Shown: piece after piece, positions 26,923 through 36,032 of the stretch
How the letters are laid out: each line of letters begins with the position of its first letter
Position numbering within the stretch: the stretch's first letter is position 1
From: Planctomycetia bacterium TMED53
Lineage (GTDB): Bacteria > Planctomycetota > UBA8108 > UBA1146
NCBI GenBank assembly: GCA_002167285.1
Contig: NHDG01000056.1
Location: 1 to 52,030, forward strand
DNA length: 52,030 nucleotides
Direction: 5' to 3'
Notes under the pieces: generated by a model
Database searches by the model: none
Seen by the model: the letters and a program-made list of their open reading frames with translations, nothing else
What the model was told of the DNA's origin: nothing
Translations under genes and position numbers: made by a program

Positions 26923-27669
26923 ATGCAAGAGTCTGTAATTAAACAAGTTATGGGTCCTATCCCGATTCCCGCCCCGAGACTCTTCACGTTTTTGATGTTC
27001 AGTGTTCTGTGTTCTCCGCTGGTTTTCTCCGCTCCGGTTGGAGATGGTGCCGGGGCTGCTCGCAGGCCTCTCGATCTCCCTTCAGGCGGGGCGACCCATG
27101 CTGAAGAGGAGGAGCAAGAGGCGCCTGATCTGATCCACTTCTATGGCCATGATCACGAGGGAGACAACTTTGTTTGGGTCCTGGATATATCAGGCAGCAT
27201 GGGCGACGAAACCGGTGGTGAACTGATCGATCAGTTGAAGATGGAGTTTTCCCAGGCGGTGACGTCCCTCAGCCGAACCAGTTCTTTCAGTGCCCTCGCT
27301 TTTGACAACAACCTTTATCCCTTCGATATGGTCAGTCGCATGGCCACTCCCTCGCGCAAGAATGCGGCGATCTCCTGGTGTAACGGGTTGATTGCAGAGG
27401 GTGCGACGTGCCTGACTGTGGCAGCGATCACCGGGCTGGAAATTTCCCGCACTCGCCAGACTGATTCCACGCGCCTGATCTTCGTCGGAGATGGGGTCCC
27501 ATACTGTTATGGTGAGGTCGATCTTGAGCAGTCCATCGGTGATATTCAGAATGCCAACTGGGAACATACCCCCATTGATGCGGTGTATGTTGGAAACCAG
27601 GAACTGGGCCTTCAGTATTTCCAAATGCTCACCGAGAGTTGCAACGGTCGCCTGACGATCTGCCAGTAG
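26923..27669 (+). CDS. Secreted von Willebrand factor A domain protein
   Basis: A 248-aa protein with an N-terminal export signal (LFTFLMFSVLCSPLVFSAP) and one VWA domain with an intact metal-ion-dependent adhesion site: DISGSMGD (D-x-S-x-S, about residues 88-95), a Thr in GATCLT and Asp in FVGDGVPY. Two Cys late in the domain (ESCNGRLTIC) may form a disulfide. VWA domains of this type bind protein partners; no enzyme activity is implied. It is followed after about 70 bases by a TPR-type gene and then a sulfatase, so the three may act together at the cell surface. The ATG at 26923 has a purine-rich site (AAAGGGG) upstream. Confidence 0.75.
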   Translation: MQESVIKQVMGPIPIPAPRLFTFLMFSVLCSPLVFSAPVGDGAGAARRPLDLPSGGATHAEEEEQEAPDLIHFYGHDHEGDNFVWVLDISGSMGDETGGELIDQLKMEFSQAVTSLSRTSSFSALAFDNNLYPFDMVSRMATPSRKNAAISWCNGLIAEGATCLTVAAITGLEISRTRQTDSTRLIFVGDGVPYCYGEVDLEQSIGDIQNANWEHTPIDAVYVGNQELGLQYFQMLTESCNGRLTICQ

Positions 27670-27742
27670 CCGGGCCCTGCCGAGAGCGGGCTCTTCGAGG
27701 CGAGTGCTTGACCTCTCCACGGTTCTTCCGTCTGATGGAGTC

Positions 27743-28636
27743 ATGCATAAAATCGACCTTCGAGGAACTCTCAGAATCTCTCAGCGCGTGCTTTTGGGGC
27801 TGTTCTGCGCCTTTTTGGCTCATTTCCCAGCCATCGAAGCCCAAGGTCAGCAGGGCCTCTCTGGGGATCCATTGGACCTCGCTATCGATCGGGAGCTGGA
27901 CCGAGTCGGCCGTGAAGAAAAACAGGTGCGCTATCGGGGTCAATATCGGGCTCTGATCCCCCTCGGATCTGAAGGGGCTCGGCGGTTGCTGCACAGATTG
28001 CTCGATGAAGACCGACCCTTCGATCAGCGGCAATCTTGCGCCAATGCGTTGATGGATGTGGCAGGGCAAGAGTTGATTCCGCAAGTCGAAGAGACTTTGC
28101 GTGCCGATCTACTCCTCGAAGTTTGGGTCGAGAGAGAGCTGGTCCTGCTGTTGGCGAAACTCGGTCAAAGAGATCGTGTCGATCAGTGGATCAGAGAGTT
28201 GCAAAGTGTTGCAGGCCAGGTACCCAATACGGCCACATTGCCGGCGATCCTCGATGCTCTGGCCCGAATGGCGGATCTGCAGTTTCGCAGTGGACGGGTG
28301 CGGGAAGCTGCCGTGACCCACCAACAACGCATCGATTTATTGGGTGATATCGCAGCCAGGGTGCGCCCCGAATTGGGTGTCGGTCTGACCGATGAACAGA
28401 AAGCGATTCACTACAATCTCGCATGCTGTCACGCTCTTCTTGGCGAAACTGAGCAGGCACTCAAAGCTTTGGAGACGAGTCTAGAGGCGACCACTATCCG
28501 CCTGGAAATGGCTCTTGTCGATGGTGATTTGAAGTCACTACGAGAGTTGCCGCAGTGGAGAGTGTGGGTTGAGAAGAATACCCCTGCAGCTGGGCAAGAA
28601 GAGGCGTCGGAGGACGCCGATGGAGATCAGAGATGA
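27743..28636 (+). CDS. Exported TPR/HEAT-like helical repeat protein
   Basis: A 297-aa protein I cannot name. The start at 27743 (MHKIDLRGTLRISQRV) is chosen because it begins a signal peptide ending near FPAIEAQ; the track start is a GTG 13 codons earlier. The mature part is almost all helical. It has HEAT-like pairs (SEGARRLLHRLLDEDRPFDQ and LLEVWVERELVLLLAKLGQ) and then a TPR-like unit near the C-terminus (HYNLACCHALLGETEQALKALETSLEA). Such proteins usually hold partner proteins together. Its stop overlaps the following sulfatase start by ATGA, which indicates tight coupling in expression. Confidence 0.6.
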   Translation: MHKIDLRGTLRISQRVLLGLFCAFLAHFPAIEAQGQQGLSGDPLDLAIDRELDRVGREEKQVRYRGQYRALIPLGSEGARRLLHRLLDEDRPFDQRQSCANALMDVAGQELIPQVEETLRADLLLEVWVERELVLLLAKLGQRDRVDQWIRELQSVAGQVPNTATLPAILDALARMADLQFRSGRVREAAVTHQQRIDLLGDIAARVRPELGVGLTDEQKAIHYNLACCHALLGETEQALKALETSLEATTIRLEMALVDGDLKSLRELPQWRVWVEKNTPAAGQEEASEDADGDQR

Positions 28637-30183
28637 GACTCCCGCTATCGATTCAATGCTGCTTGCTGTGGTTGTTTTTCACTTCACCTGGCGTTTTGCA
28701 TGCACAGGATCAAACCTCTAAACAGGTGCCAGGCACGCCCCCAAACATTGTGTTTTTCATCGTCGATGATCTCGGCTGGCAGGACACAGCACTCTCTCTT
28801 CATCAGGAGAGCGCGCCGTTTCAACAGCATTATCGTACGCCGAATCTGCAGCGGCTGGCTCGCGAGGGGCTCGTCTTTTCAAATGCCTACGCATCTTCGC
28901 CAGTGTGTACGCCGACGCGCACCAGCATCATGACGGGGCGTTCACCGCAGGCGAACGGCATCACCTACTGGATTCTTCATAAGGATCGGGATACCGGAGG
29001 GCCGCGGGATGGGACCGTGACTCCTCGATGGAATGTGAATGGTTTGCAACCGGGGGATGTGACCTTACCCGGGATTTTGCAAAAGGGTGGATATCGCACT
29101 ATCCACGCCGGAAAGGCCCATCTCGGTGCCCATGGCAGCGACGGCGCTGACCCGAAAAACCTCGGTTTCGAGGTCAATATTGCCGGGCATGCCGCCGGCG
29201 CCCCTTCAGACTTTCGGGGTCGCAGAAACTACTCCCGTGATCCTGAAAACCCGGGTGCTAAGGTTTGGGATGTCCCCGGTCTCGAAAAGTATCACGGTAC
29301 CGATACCTATCTCACAGAAGCGTTGGCTCTCGAAGCGGCAACTGCGATTCACCAAGCCCATCAGGATGGAAAGAGTTTCTTTCTTCACTTTTCTCCTTAT
29401 GCAGTGCACACGCCGATTATTGCCAATCAGAGACATCTCGAAAATTATCCAGACCTTTCCAAAGTCGAAGCTGCTTACGCGACGATGATCGAATCGGTGG
29501 ATGAAGCGTTGGGGGTGTTGCTCAAAACCCTTGAGAAGTTAGAGATCCTCGATGAAACCTTCATCGTCTTCACCAGTGATAACGGAGGCTTGTCTGCCCA
29601 CACGCGAGAGAAGCCGCATCATCGTCACAATCATCCCCTTTCCAGCGGTAAGGGTTCTGCTTTGGAGGGGGGAACTCGAATACCTCTTGTCATGCATTGG
29701 CCAGGTGTCATCGAAGGGGGTGCGAGAAGCTCTCTTCCGGTGATCAGTCACGATCACTTTCCGACACTTTTATCGATCGCTGGTTTGGTCGGTCCCGCGG
29801 ATCACATGGAGCAGGTGGAGGGCCAAGACTTGACGCCTCTCTTTGAAAGCGGCACTGATCCAGAGTGGCAGGAAAGAGCTCTATATTGGCATATGCCACA
29901 TTTTTGGGGCCCGCGGGGGCCGGGGATCCAGCCCTTCAGTTCGATTCGTCGAGGCGATTGGAAGATGATTTATTACCACCATCCAAAGCCGAAACGGGTG
30001 CTCTATAACCTGGCTGAGGATATCGGTGAAAAACGTGATTTGGCTGCTGAGAAAAAGAAGCTGCTTGAATTACTGTCGAAGGATTTGGCGGATCACCTGC
30101 GAAAAACAGCGGCGGCGATGCCGAGTCGGGATGGACAGACGATCCCCATGCCGGACCAGTTGTCGGGGTCCACTGAAAACTGA
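28633..30183 (+). CDS. Sulfatase (Cys-type, formylglycine), secreted
   Basis: A second sulfatase, 516 aa, with a cleavable signal peptide (MRLPLSIQCCLLWLFFTSPG... to LHAQD) rather than a lipobox. Metal ligands lie in FFIVDDLGWQDT (about 41-52) and FTSDNGG. The formylglycine motif is VCTPTRTSIMTGR (Cys 92). A C-terminal segment (RVLYNLAEDIGEKRDLA) typical of DUF4976 is present. The sequence is clearly different from the sulfatase at 10107, so it probably has a different substrate. It is the last gene of the VWA-TPR-sulfatase operon and overlaps the TPR gene. A formylglycine-generating enzyme must be supplied from elsewhere. Confidence 0.93.
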   Translation: MRLPLSIQCCLLWLFFTSPGVLHAQDQTSKQVPGTPPNIVFFIVDDLGWQDTALSLHQESAPFQQHYRTPNLQRLAREGLVFSNAYASSPVCTPTRTSIMTGRSPQANGITYWILHKDRDTGGPRDGTVTPRWNVNGLQPGDVTLPGILQKGGYRTIHAGKAHLGAHGSDGADPKNLGFEVNIAGHAAGAPSDFRGRRNYSRDPENPGAKVWDVPGLEKYHGTDTYLTEALALEAATAIHQAHQDGKSFFLHFSPYAVHTPIIANQRHLENYPDLSKVEAAYATMIESVDEALGVLLKTLEKLEILDETFIVFTSDNGGLSAHTREKPHHRHNHPLSSGKGSALEGGTRIPLVMHWPGVIEGGARSSLPVISHDHFPTLLSIAGLVGPADHMEQVEGQDLTPLFESGTDPEWQERALYWHMPHFWGPRGPGIQPFSSIRRGDWKMIYYHHPKPKRVLYNLAEDIGEKRDLAAEKKKLLELLSKDLADHLRKTAAAMPSRDGQTIPMPDQLSGSTEN

Positions 30184-30203
30184 TTCTGTCGTGGTGGGTG
30201 ATC

Positions 30204-30479
30204 CTAGCTGGCGGGCTGGATCAGGCCAGCATCGAGAAGAGTGCGATACGCGCCCTTCTTGCTGATGGTTTTAAGAGCACGAGTACTCAGGCGAACGCGA
30301 ATAAAACGGTTCAACTCAGGAACCCAGATGCGCTTGCTTTGAAGGTTGACCTTGAAGCGACGTTTCGTCACACCGGTGATCTTGATTCCGACGTGACCGG
30401 AGCGCTTGGATTTACCGCGGGTCTTCTTGCGATTTCCTGAGGCGGTGCGAGCTCCAGTGATCTGGCAACGGCGTGACAT
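30204..30479 (-). CDS. rpmB: 50S ribosomal protein L28
   Basis: A large-subunit ribosomal protein of 91 aa. The start MSRRCQITGARTASGN and the block TKRRFKVNLQSKRIW match L28, as does RVRLSTRALKTISKKG. Compared with E. coli L28 there is an insertion of about 13 residues after GN (within TRGKSKRSGHVGIKITGV). From memory, similar glycine-rich insertions occur in L28 of planctomycetes and other deep lineages, which would fit the proposed host. Only one Cys is present, so there is no zinc ribbon. It stands alone on the minus strand, convergent with the sulfatase gene. Confidence 0.93.
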   Translation of the reverse strand: MSRRCQITGARTASGNRKKTRGKSKRSGHVGIKITGVTKRRFKVNLQSKRIWVPELNRFIRVRLSTRALKTISKKGAYRTLLDAGLIQPAS

Positions 30480-30884
30480 CGTTCGGTCCTGTTCTCAAGT
30501 CGGAGATTGATCTCCGTACTCGTCTCAAAGCGGTCTCAAAAATCTGCGACTGCACTGACAAGGCCGTGGATCCGATCAGTTCCTGATGCATTCAACAGGG
30601 CTCTGAGGATCGACAGGGACTTGCAGGAGTCCTCTACCAAAGAAGGAGCGTACCGATCTGGCCCCGAAGGGTCAACCAAACCCGCTGCTCTGGTGGCGAT
30701 GATTTGGGTGCTATCAGAAGCTCCAAAAGTGACGAATTCGCAGGAATTTGGGCGAATAGTCGTCGATCGGACGTTCCGACTGATTTCCGGTATTACGCAG
30801 CGATTCTGTTTTCTTCACTGGACCCGGAGATATCCGACCACATCATGGCAACCTCAAAGACACGACCGAACGGAGAATGGGGAT
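30480..30884. other. Intergenic region between rpmB and the aldose epimerase gene
   Basis: About 405 bases with divergent promoters expected for rpmB (leftward) and the epimerase (rightward). The track ORF from 30507 runs through here in the epimerase frame, but its composition (many Ser, Arg and Trp, no domain) and the clean lipoprotein signal from 30885 argue that this part is not translated. I see no structured RNA or clear operator. Confidence 0.5.
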
Positions 30885-32072
30885 ATGGGAATTTTGCGGT
30901 GTCCATCAGCATGGGTCCTGGCTGGCATATTGGCTACGGCCTTGGGTTGTATCGGTGAAGCTGAATGGATTCGCGATCCCGGGGATGGAGGAGTTGCGGT
31001 GACCGATGGAATCGTCGTCGAGCCCTGGGGCGAAATCGATGGTGAGGCTGTTCAGCGATACACCCTCGACAATGGAAGTATGCGGGTTCGCATCATCGAT
31101 TACGGAGCCACTGTCACCGAATGCCTCGTGCCTTCAAAAAATGGTGACGAGTTGGTGGATGTCGTACTTGGATTTGATGATCTCGAAGGATACATGGAGC
31201 GCAGCCCATACTTCGGATGCATCGTTGGCCGCTGTGCCAATCGTATCGCCAATGGCAAGTTTGAATTAGGTGGAAGCACTTACACTCTCGCCACCAATAA
31301 TGGGCCTCATCATCTTCATGGTGGAGACAAGGGTTTCGATAAGCGAATTTGGGAGTCTCGCCCGATTTCTTCAGAGAAGGGGATCGGCGTTGAAATGCGC
31401 CTGATCAGTCTTCCTGGGGATGAAGGGTATCCCGGTGAAGTGCGCGCTGCAGTTCGATACATCCTCACTCCTGATCAGCAATTGAGAGTAGAGATGGCCG
31501 CTGAAGCCGGGGTTTCGACACCTGTAAATTTGGCTCACCACTCCTACTGGAACCTGGCAGGTCACGGCTCGGGAAGCTGTCTCGATCAAGAGTTGCAACT
31601 GCAATGTTCGAAATACACTCCTGCGCAAGATTTGATTCCAACCGGAGAGATCGCTGCCGTATCAGGAACACCGATGGATTTCACCAAATCGCGCGCGATC
31701 GGATCACAATTGGATCAACTCCCCAAGCCTGGCGAGCCATTTTATGCCGGCGGTTACGATCACAACTACGTGATTGACGGTGAATGGGGAGTCTTGAGGC
31801 TTGCTGCCAAGGCGAGTTCAGCGAAGACCGGTATCGTGATGAACGTCTACGCCGACCAACCCGGATTGCAGTTTTATAGCGGTAACTTCCTCGACAACGT
31901 CTCAGGCAAAGGTGGAGCAACCTACCCTCAATACGGTGGGTTCTGCCTTGAGAGCCAGATATGGCCTGACGCGATTAACCGCCGGGATTTGAAAGATTGG
32001 CCCAATGTGGTCTTGAACCCTGGTGAGCTTTACACGCACACCATGGTCCACGAGTTTTCCGTGGTGGATTGA
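30885..32072 (+). CDS. Aldose 1-epimerase (galactose mutarotase) lipoprotein
   Basis: A GalM-family enzyme that interconverts alpha and beta anomers of sugars. The start at 30885 (MGILRCPSAWVLAGILATALGC) gives a signal with lipobox TALGC, so it is probably anchored outside the cytoplasm, unlike cytoplasmic GalM. Active-site segments are intact: GRCANRIANGKF, NNGPHHLHGG (His), NLAHHSYWNL (catalytic His) and GGFCLESQIWPDAIN (catalytic Glu). Also seen is YDHNYVID. Length is 395 aa. The preceding 126 codons of the track ORF are judged non-coding. The stop overlaps the next gene's TTG start by 4 bases. Confidence 0.85.
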   Translation: MGILRCPSAWVLAGILATALGCIGEAEWIRDPGDGGVAVTDGIVVEPWGEIDGEAVQRYTLDNGSMRVRIIDYGATVTECLVPSKNGDELVDVVLGFDDLEGYMERSPYFGCIVGRCANRIANGKFELGGSTYTLATNNGPHHLHGGDKGFDKRIWESRPISSEKGIGVEMRLISLPGDEGYPGEVRAAVRYILTPDQQLRVEMAAEAGVSTPVNLAHHSYWNLAGHGSGSCLDQELQLQCSKYTPAQDLIPTGEIAAVSGTPMDFTKSRAIGSQLDQLPKPGEPFYAGGYDHNYVIDGEWGVLRLAAKASSAKTGIVMNVYADQPGLQFYSGNFLDNVSGKGGATYPQYGGFCLESQIWPDAINRRDLKDWPNVVLNPGELYTHTMVHEFSVVD

Positions 32073-32530
32073 AGTTTGTTTTGATTCGCAATCTCCTCAT
32101 CCTCATCTCGCTCTTCAATGTTGGGTTTGGCATCTGGGTCATGATCGACCCCGTGCAAGTGATGCTATGGATGTTGGAAATGCAAAACTCAGCGGTTCCA
32201 CCTGTTGATGCGATTCAGCCGGCGACGAAGGGTGAGTTTAGAGCGGTTCTCGGGGGATTGGTGATGACTCTTGGCCTGGTGACACTCCGTTGCCTTTGGA
32301 GCCCTATCTATGCGGCTTGGTTACAGCCATTGGCATGGTGTTTCCTTGGGCTGGCCTTGGGGCGATTTTCCAGTTTGCTGCTGGATGGAATATCCAATTA
32401 CACGATCATCGCCGCATCGGCCGAAGTTGGGACTTCCTGGATGTTGGGAGTTCATTCTCAAAGACTTCTTTCCGCTCAAGAGCATGAAGATGAGGAGCTG
32501 GAAGAAGAAGAGTTTGAGGAAGAGTTTTAA
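32069..32530 (+). CDS. DUF4345-type small membrane protein
   Basis: A 153-aa protein with four predicted membrane helices: FVLIRNLLILISLFNVGFGI, FRAVLGGLVMTLGLVTL, PLAWCFLGLALGRFSSLLLDGI and IIAASAEVGTSWMLGV. The layout and the GRFSSLLLDG segment resemble the DUF4345 family, whose function is unknown. The C-terminus is a strongly acidic tail (EDEELEEEEFEEEF). The start is a TTG that overlaps the epimerase stop (TTGA); no ATG begins in a sensible place, so the start is less certain. It ends 209 bases before the cytochrome operon. Confidence 0.6.
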   Translation: MKFVLIRNLLILISLFNVGFGIWVMIDPVQVMLWMLEMQNSAVPPVDAIQPATKGEFRAVLGGLVMTLGLVTLRCLWSPIYAAWLQPLAWCFLGLALGRFSSLLLDGISNYTIIAASAEVGTSWMLGVHSQRLLSAQEHEDEELEEEEFEEEF

Positions 32531-32739
32531 GCTCGATCCCCAGTCTTCAAATCGAGAGTTCTCGTCACATAATCTTGTGTCAGCTCTTACATGTCTAACG
32601 AGGCTCAGGAGGTCTCTCCAAAAGAGTTCTTCGTAGACATTTACGTCGCATTAATGGAGAATCAGGACGTAACTAACTCATTGGTCCTAAAAAGCGGGCA
32701 TGCCGTAGATGGGATCCCTGAGCTCCTGAAGGGCATTTC

Positions 32740-34644
32740 ATGAACAATTCCGATGCAGCATTTGCTGCCATCTTCGCCCGGTTTCTGGGCGCGCTGTGCA
32801 TCATCTTCGCGGTGGTCACTTCGAGTCATGTGATTCAATTTTCCATCGCTCTTTCCCAAGATCCGCCGGCTCAGCAAGATCCCGTCGAAGATGACCTTCT
32901 TGGCGATGATTTACTCGAAGATGACCTTCTGGCAGGTGAAGAGGAACCGGTTGTGGCGGAGGAGCTGTCCTCGATCGAGGCCCATGAAAAGGTCTTTGCC
33001 AAAAGCAATTTCCCGTCGGCAGATGAGTGCGCTCTTTGCCACCCCAAGCAGTACAAGGAATGGTCTGTTTCTCAGCACGCCTACTCCCAGTTAAGCCCGT
33101 TGATGATGTCGATGCAGAATGCCATGAACGTGGGTACGAGCACGACCAACGGAGATTTTTGTCTCCGTTGCCATGCTCCTGTTGGTTCTGATATCGGCGA
33201 GCCCTTCAGTGCCTCCAACCTCGAACGCCATCCAGCCTCAAGGGAGGGGATCACATGCGTCACTTGTCACAGAATGAGTGCCGGTTACAGAAAAGTATCC
33301 GGGCGAATTGGCATCGATAAAGGTGACGTCTTCGACTCGGTGAAAGGCGCACTGGGGAACGAGGAGTTAGCGCGGGTTCTGGCAGATAAAAAACAGTTCA
33401 AAGTGAACACCGATCGCGATGGTGTGGGTCGTGCGATTCATACCGAGATCGAGCCCTTCTTTGAGCTCACCACTCCCGCGTTTTGTGGAACGTGCCATGA
33501 AGTTTTCGCACCCAACGGCCTGCGTGTGCACGAGTTGATGACTGAGTACCGTAATTCCCCTGCTGCGGCTGAGGGGATCACCTGCAATGATTGCCACATG
33601 GGTAAAGAGCAGGGAATTCCGGCAGGATATGAATGGGGCCCAGCTGCAGTGGTCGGTGGCCAAGAGACCGCTCCCCGCAAGCTGACCAACCACTTCTTTG
33701 CGGGCCCCGACTATTCGTTGATTCACGAGGGAATCTTTCCTGTGAATAAAAAGGCAAATGAGTTCAAGAGCCTATCTGAGTGGTTGAAGTTTGATGTCGA
33801 AGCGGGCTGGGGAACCGATGAGTTCGAAGACAACTGCCCTGAAGATCACCCATTCCCAGAATCTTGGGTATCCATCGACGATCGTTACGAGGCCCGTGAG
33901 ATCATCGATGAGCAGCAAGAGTTATTGGCATGGGCAAAAGAGCAGCGAATCGCTGTTCTTAAACGCGGGTTTGGTCTCTCTGATATTCGCGTCACTAACC
34001 ATGATGAAGACGGGCTCGATTTTGAAATTGACGTACGCAATTTGACTCGAGGTCATAACCTCCCGACGGGATTCGATGCCGAGCGAGTTTTCGTCGTGCA
34101 GATCGACGTTAAAAATGCTGCTGGCGAAGTCGTTTTTCAATCTGGAGATAGGGACCCGAATGGCGATTTGAGAGACACCTTTTCTCTCTATGTTCGCAAC
34201 GGTGAAGTGCCTCTCGATGAGCAGCTGTTCAATTTGCAATCCAAGTTTATGTCGCGCAACATTCGCGGTGGTGATCAAGAGCAGGTGTTGACCATCAACA
34301 CTTCTGTTTCAGCGCTTCCCTTTATCCGTCCTGCGTCACGGCCCAATAATATTTACGGCCACCCCAAGGGGATGCGAAAGCATCGCCGTGGGATCGAACC
34401 TTTGGGGCATCGAACCGCTGAGTATCACGTCAGTCCGGATCTTCTCAAGGGAGAGGGGCCCTTCACCATCGACGCTCGATTCGTTTCGCAATCGGTTCCT
34501 GTCAATCTGATTCATCAGACGATGCATGTCGGCTTTGACTACAACATGTCTCCGCGAGCGCTCGCAGAGAAGTTGGTCGATGGAGCTGTGGTAGTCGCGG
34601 AGAAAACAGCAGTGACCAGTGCAGAAGGGGAGGAGGGACGATGA
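32740..34644 (+). CDS. Exported pentaheme cytochrome c (cytochrome c554-like)
   Basis: The first gene of the electron-transfer operon, 634 aa. It has an N-terminal membrane segment/signal (about 10-39), an acidic repeat linker (EDDLLGDDLLEDDLLAGEEE, about 50-70) and five CxxCH heme-c sites at about residues 97, 141, 173, 249 and 282. The C-terminal half (about 400-600) has no heme motif and looks beta-rich (FEIDVRNLTRGHNLPTGFDAERVFVVQIDV). The heme order resembles cytochrome c554-type multiheme proteins, but enzyme activity cannot be told. GAAGGG lies about seven bases before the ATG at 32740. It overlaps the barrel gene by ATGA, so the two are co-translated and probably work as a pair. Confidence 0.85.
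   Translation: MNNSDAAFAAIFARFLGALCIIFAVVTSSHVIQFSIALSQDPPAQQDPVEDDLLGDDLLEDDLLAGEEEPVVAEELSSIEAHEKVFAKSNFPSADECALCHPKQYKEWSVSQHAYSQLSPLMMSMQNAMNVGTSTTNGDFCLRCHAPVGSDIGEPFSASNLERHPASREGITCVTCHRMSAGYRKVSGRIGIDKGDVFDSVKGALGNEELARVLADKKQFKVNTDRDGVGRAIHTEIEPFFELTTPAFCGTCHEVFAPNGLRVHELMTEYRNSPAAAEGITCNDCHMGKEQGIPAGYEWGPAAVVGGQETAPRKLTNHFFAGPDYSLIHEGIFPVNKKANEFKSLSEWLKFDVEAGWGTDEFEDNCPEDHPFPESWVSIDDRYEAREIIDEQQELLAWAKEQRIAVLKRGFGLSDIRVTNHDEDGLDFEIDVRNLTRGHNLPTGFDAERVFVVQIDVKNAAGEVVFQSGDRDPNGDLRDTFSLYVRNGEVPLDEQLFNLQSKFMSRNIRGGDQEQVLTINTSVSALPFIRPASRPNNIYGHPKGMRKHRRGIEPLGHRTAEYHVSPDLLKGEGPFTIDARFVSQSVPVNLIHQTMHVGFDYNMSPRALAEKLVDGAVVVAEKTAVTSAEGEEGR
32885..32930 (+). repeat. Direct repeat in the acidic linker of the pentaheme cytochrome
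   Basis: TCGAAGATGACCTTCT occurs twice, starting at 32885 and 32915, exactly 30 bases (10 codons) apart. It encodes repeated EDDLL units of the acidic linker that lies between the membrane segment and the first heme. A degenerate form of the same DDLL unit occurs in the last gene of the operon. Confidence 0.8.
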
Positions 34645-36023
34645 GCAGGAACCCGGCGTTTTTACTGATCTTCATCTTGCTCTTTACTGTTCCAGTCGTA
34701 GCACAGGAGGAGGAGAGTCCGAGCCGCTTGCCGGATCACCCGATTCCACTTCTAGATGAATCGTTGATTGAACCGCATCCGCCATTGATTGAAATCGGCC
34801 CAGGATTGTTGTCTACCGGGCGCTTGGAGAGGGGCTTCGATGTTCCTGGAGGAGCGGTTTGGAGACCTTCTTTTTGGGTTTATGGAAATCTGCGTTCAGG
34901 AGTAAATCTGGTCGATCCAGGCGGCAGCGGTGATCGCATTGTTGAGTGGGCGCAACGACTCGACATCTTTGGCAATCTGCAATTGAACGGTACCGAGAGA
35001 ATTTTGATCGGAATGCAACCGCTGCATCAGCGCGGAAGTTTCAGCCGCTACGTCTTTGAGCCTGAGAGTGAAGAAGGTTGGGTCGATGAGACCAATACTC
35101 GGCTTACCACGTTCTTCTTTGAAGGTGAACTTTCTGAGCTGATTCCAGCTCTCGATCCGGATGGCACTCGTAAACTCGATTACGGTTTTAGTGTTGGGCG
35201 ATGGAAGGTTGATCTTCAGGACGGGCTTCTCGTCAACGACATGATGGATGCGGTAGGAATCACTCGGTTTGTTGCTGTTCCTGGAACTGCGACGACCCGA
35301 ATGACACTGATCGCTGGCTGGGATGAAGTCAGCCGGGACAACAATTTGCTCTCTGAAGGATCCAGGTACCTGTCATTCTCAGCAGAGGCAGATACATACC
35401 AAAGCACCATCGATCTCGACTTGGTTCATGTTGAGGCTCCTGTTGAGGAGGGTGGATCCGGTTGGTTTTTGGGATGGGGCTCTTCTCAGAGACTCAAGTT
35501 TGGTGGCGAGAGCTACAACACGACCTTTCGCATTTGCAGCTCATTTGCGGATGAAGAGGACAATGCAGCAGTCAGTACGGGAACCCTCTTTTTTGCTGAG
35601 GCGTCAAAAACTCCTATCGGCACTTCCGACATGACTTATGCCACCTTCTTCCTTGGCATCGATGAGTTTGCTTCTGCTGCCAGGGGAGAAACGAATGGCG
35701 GACCACTTGGAAAAGCTGGGCTTCTCTTCGCTGCTGCTGGTTTGGGACGGTATCGACCTGCGTTGGGGAATCGTGCCGACGACTCCTATGGTGGTTCATA
35801 TGGGTATCAATGGAGTTTTGATCGGGGGACTACCAATTTGGTATTCGAAATCGGTGCAAGATCTGCATTAGAGGGGGATGGGCCAGCAACCGGAGCTGTC
35901 GGCGGCCGCTACCAAAAGAAACTTAATGGAAGAACGATGTTTCAAATGGATACCTATGTAAAAAAAGAAGAGAGCGCAGACATCGGTCACGGCTTGAGGG
36001 CTGAAATTCTGGTGAGGTTCTAG
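34641..36023 (+). CDS. Predicted outer-membrane beta-barrel protein
   Basis: A 460-aa exported protein with a signal peptide (PAFLLIFILLFTVPVVAQ) and no Cys-rich or heme motif. The mature part alternates polar and hydrophobic/aromatic residues with Gly-rich turns (RPSFWVYGNLRSGVNLV, KLDYGFSVGRWKVDLQDGLL, YGGSYGYQWSFDRGTTNLVFEIGAR) and ends in ...GLRAEILVRF. A terminal Phe is the usual signal for barrel insertion by Bam. It is not recognisable as a named porin family by eye. Because it is overlapped by a pentaheme cytochrome gene, it may be the barrel of a porin-cytochrome conduit, or simply a porin for the substrate. This is inference. Confidence 0.65.
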   Translation: MSRNPAFLLIFILLFTVPVVAQEEESPSRLPDHPIPLLDESLIEPHPPLIEIGPGLLSTGRLERGFDVPGGAVWRPSFWVYGNLRSGVNLVDPGGSGDRIVEWAQRLDIFGNLQLNGTERILIGMQPLHQRGSFSRYVFEPESEEGWVDETNTRLTTFFFEGELSELIPALDPDGTRKLDYGFSVGRWKVDLQDGLLVNDMMDAVGITRFVAVPGTATTRMTLIAGWDEVSRDNNLLSEGSRYLSFSAEADTYQSTIDLDLVHVEAPVEEGGSGWFLGWGSSQRLKFGGESYNTTFRICSSFADEEDNAAVSTGTLFFAEASKTPIGTSDMTYATFFLGIDEFASAARGETNGGPLGKAGLLFAAAGLGRYRPALGNRADDSYGGSYGYQWSFDRGTTNLVFEIGARSALEGDGPATGAVGGRYQKKLNGRTMFQMDTYVKKEESADIGHGLRAEILVRF

Positions 36024-36032
36024 GATACCCCG

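Noticed and set aside
30507-30884. 126-codon N-terminal extension of the aldose epimerase in the ORF track
   Set aside because: A lipoprotein signal with a ribosome site starts at 30885, and the extension has no protein-like pattern.
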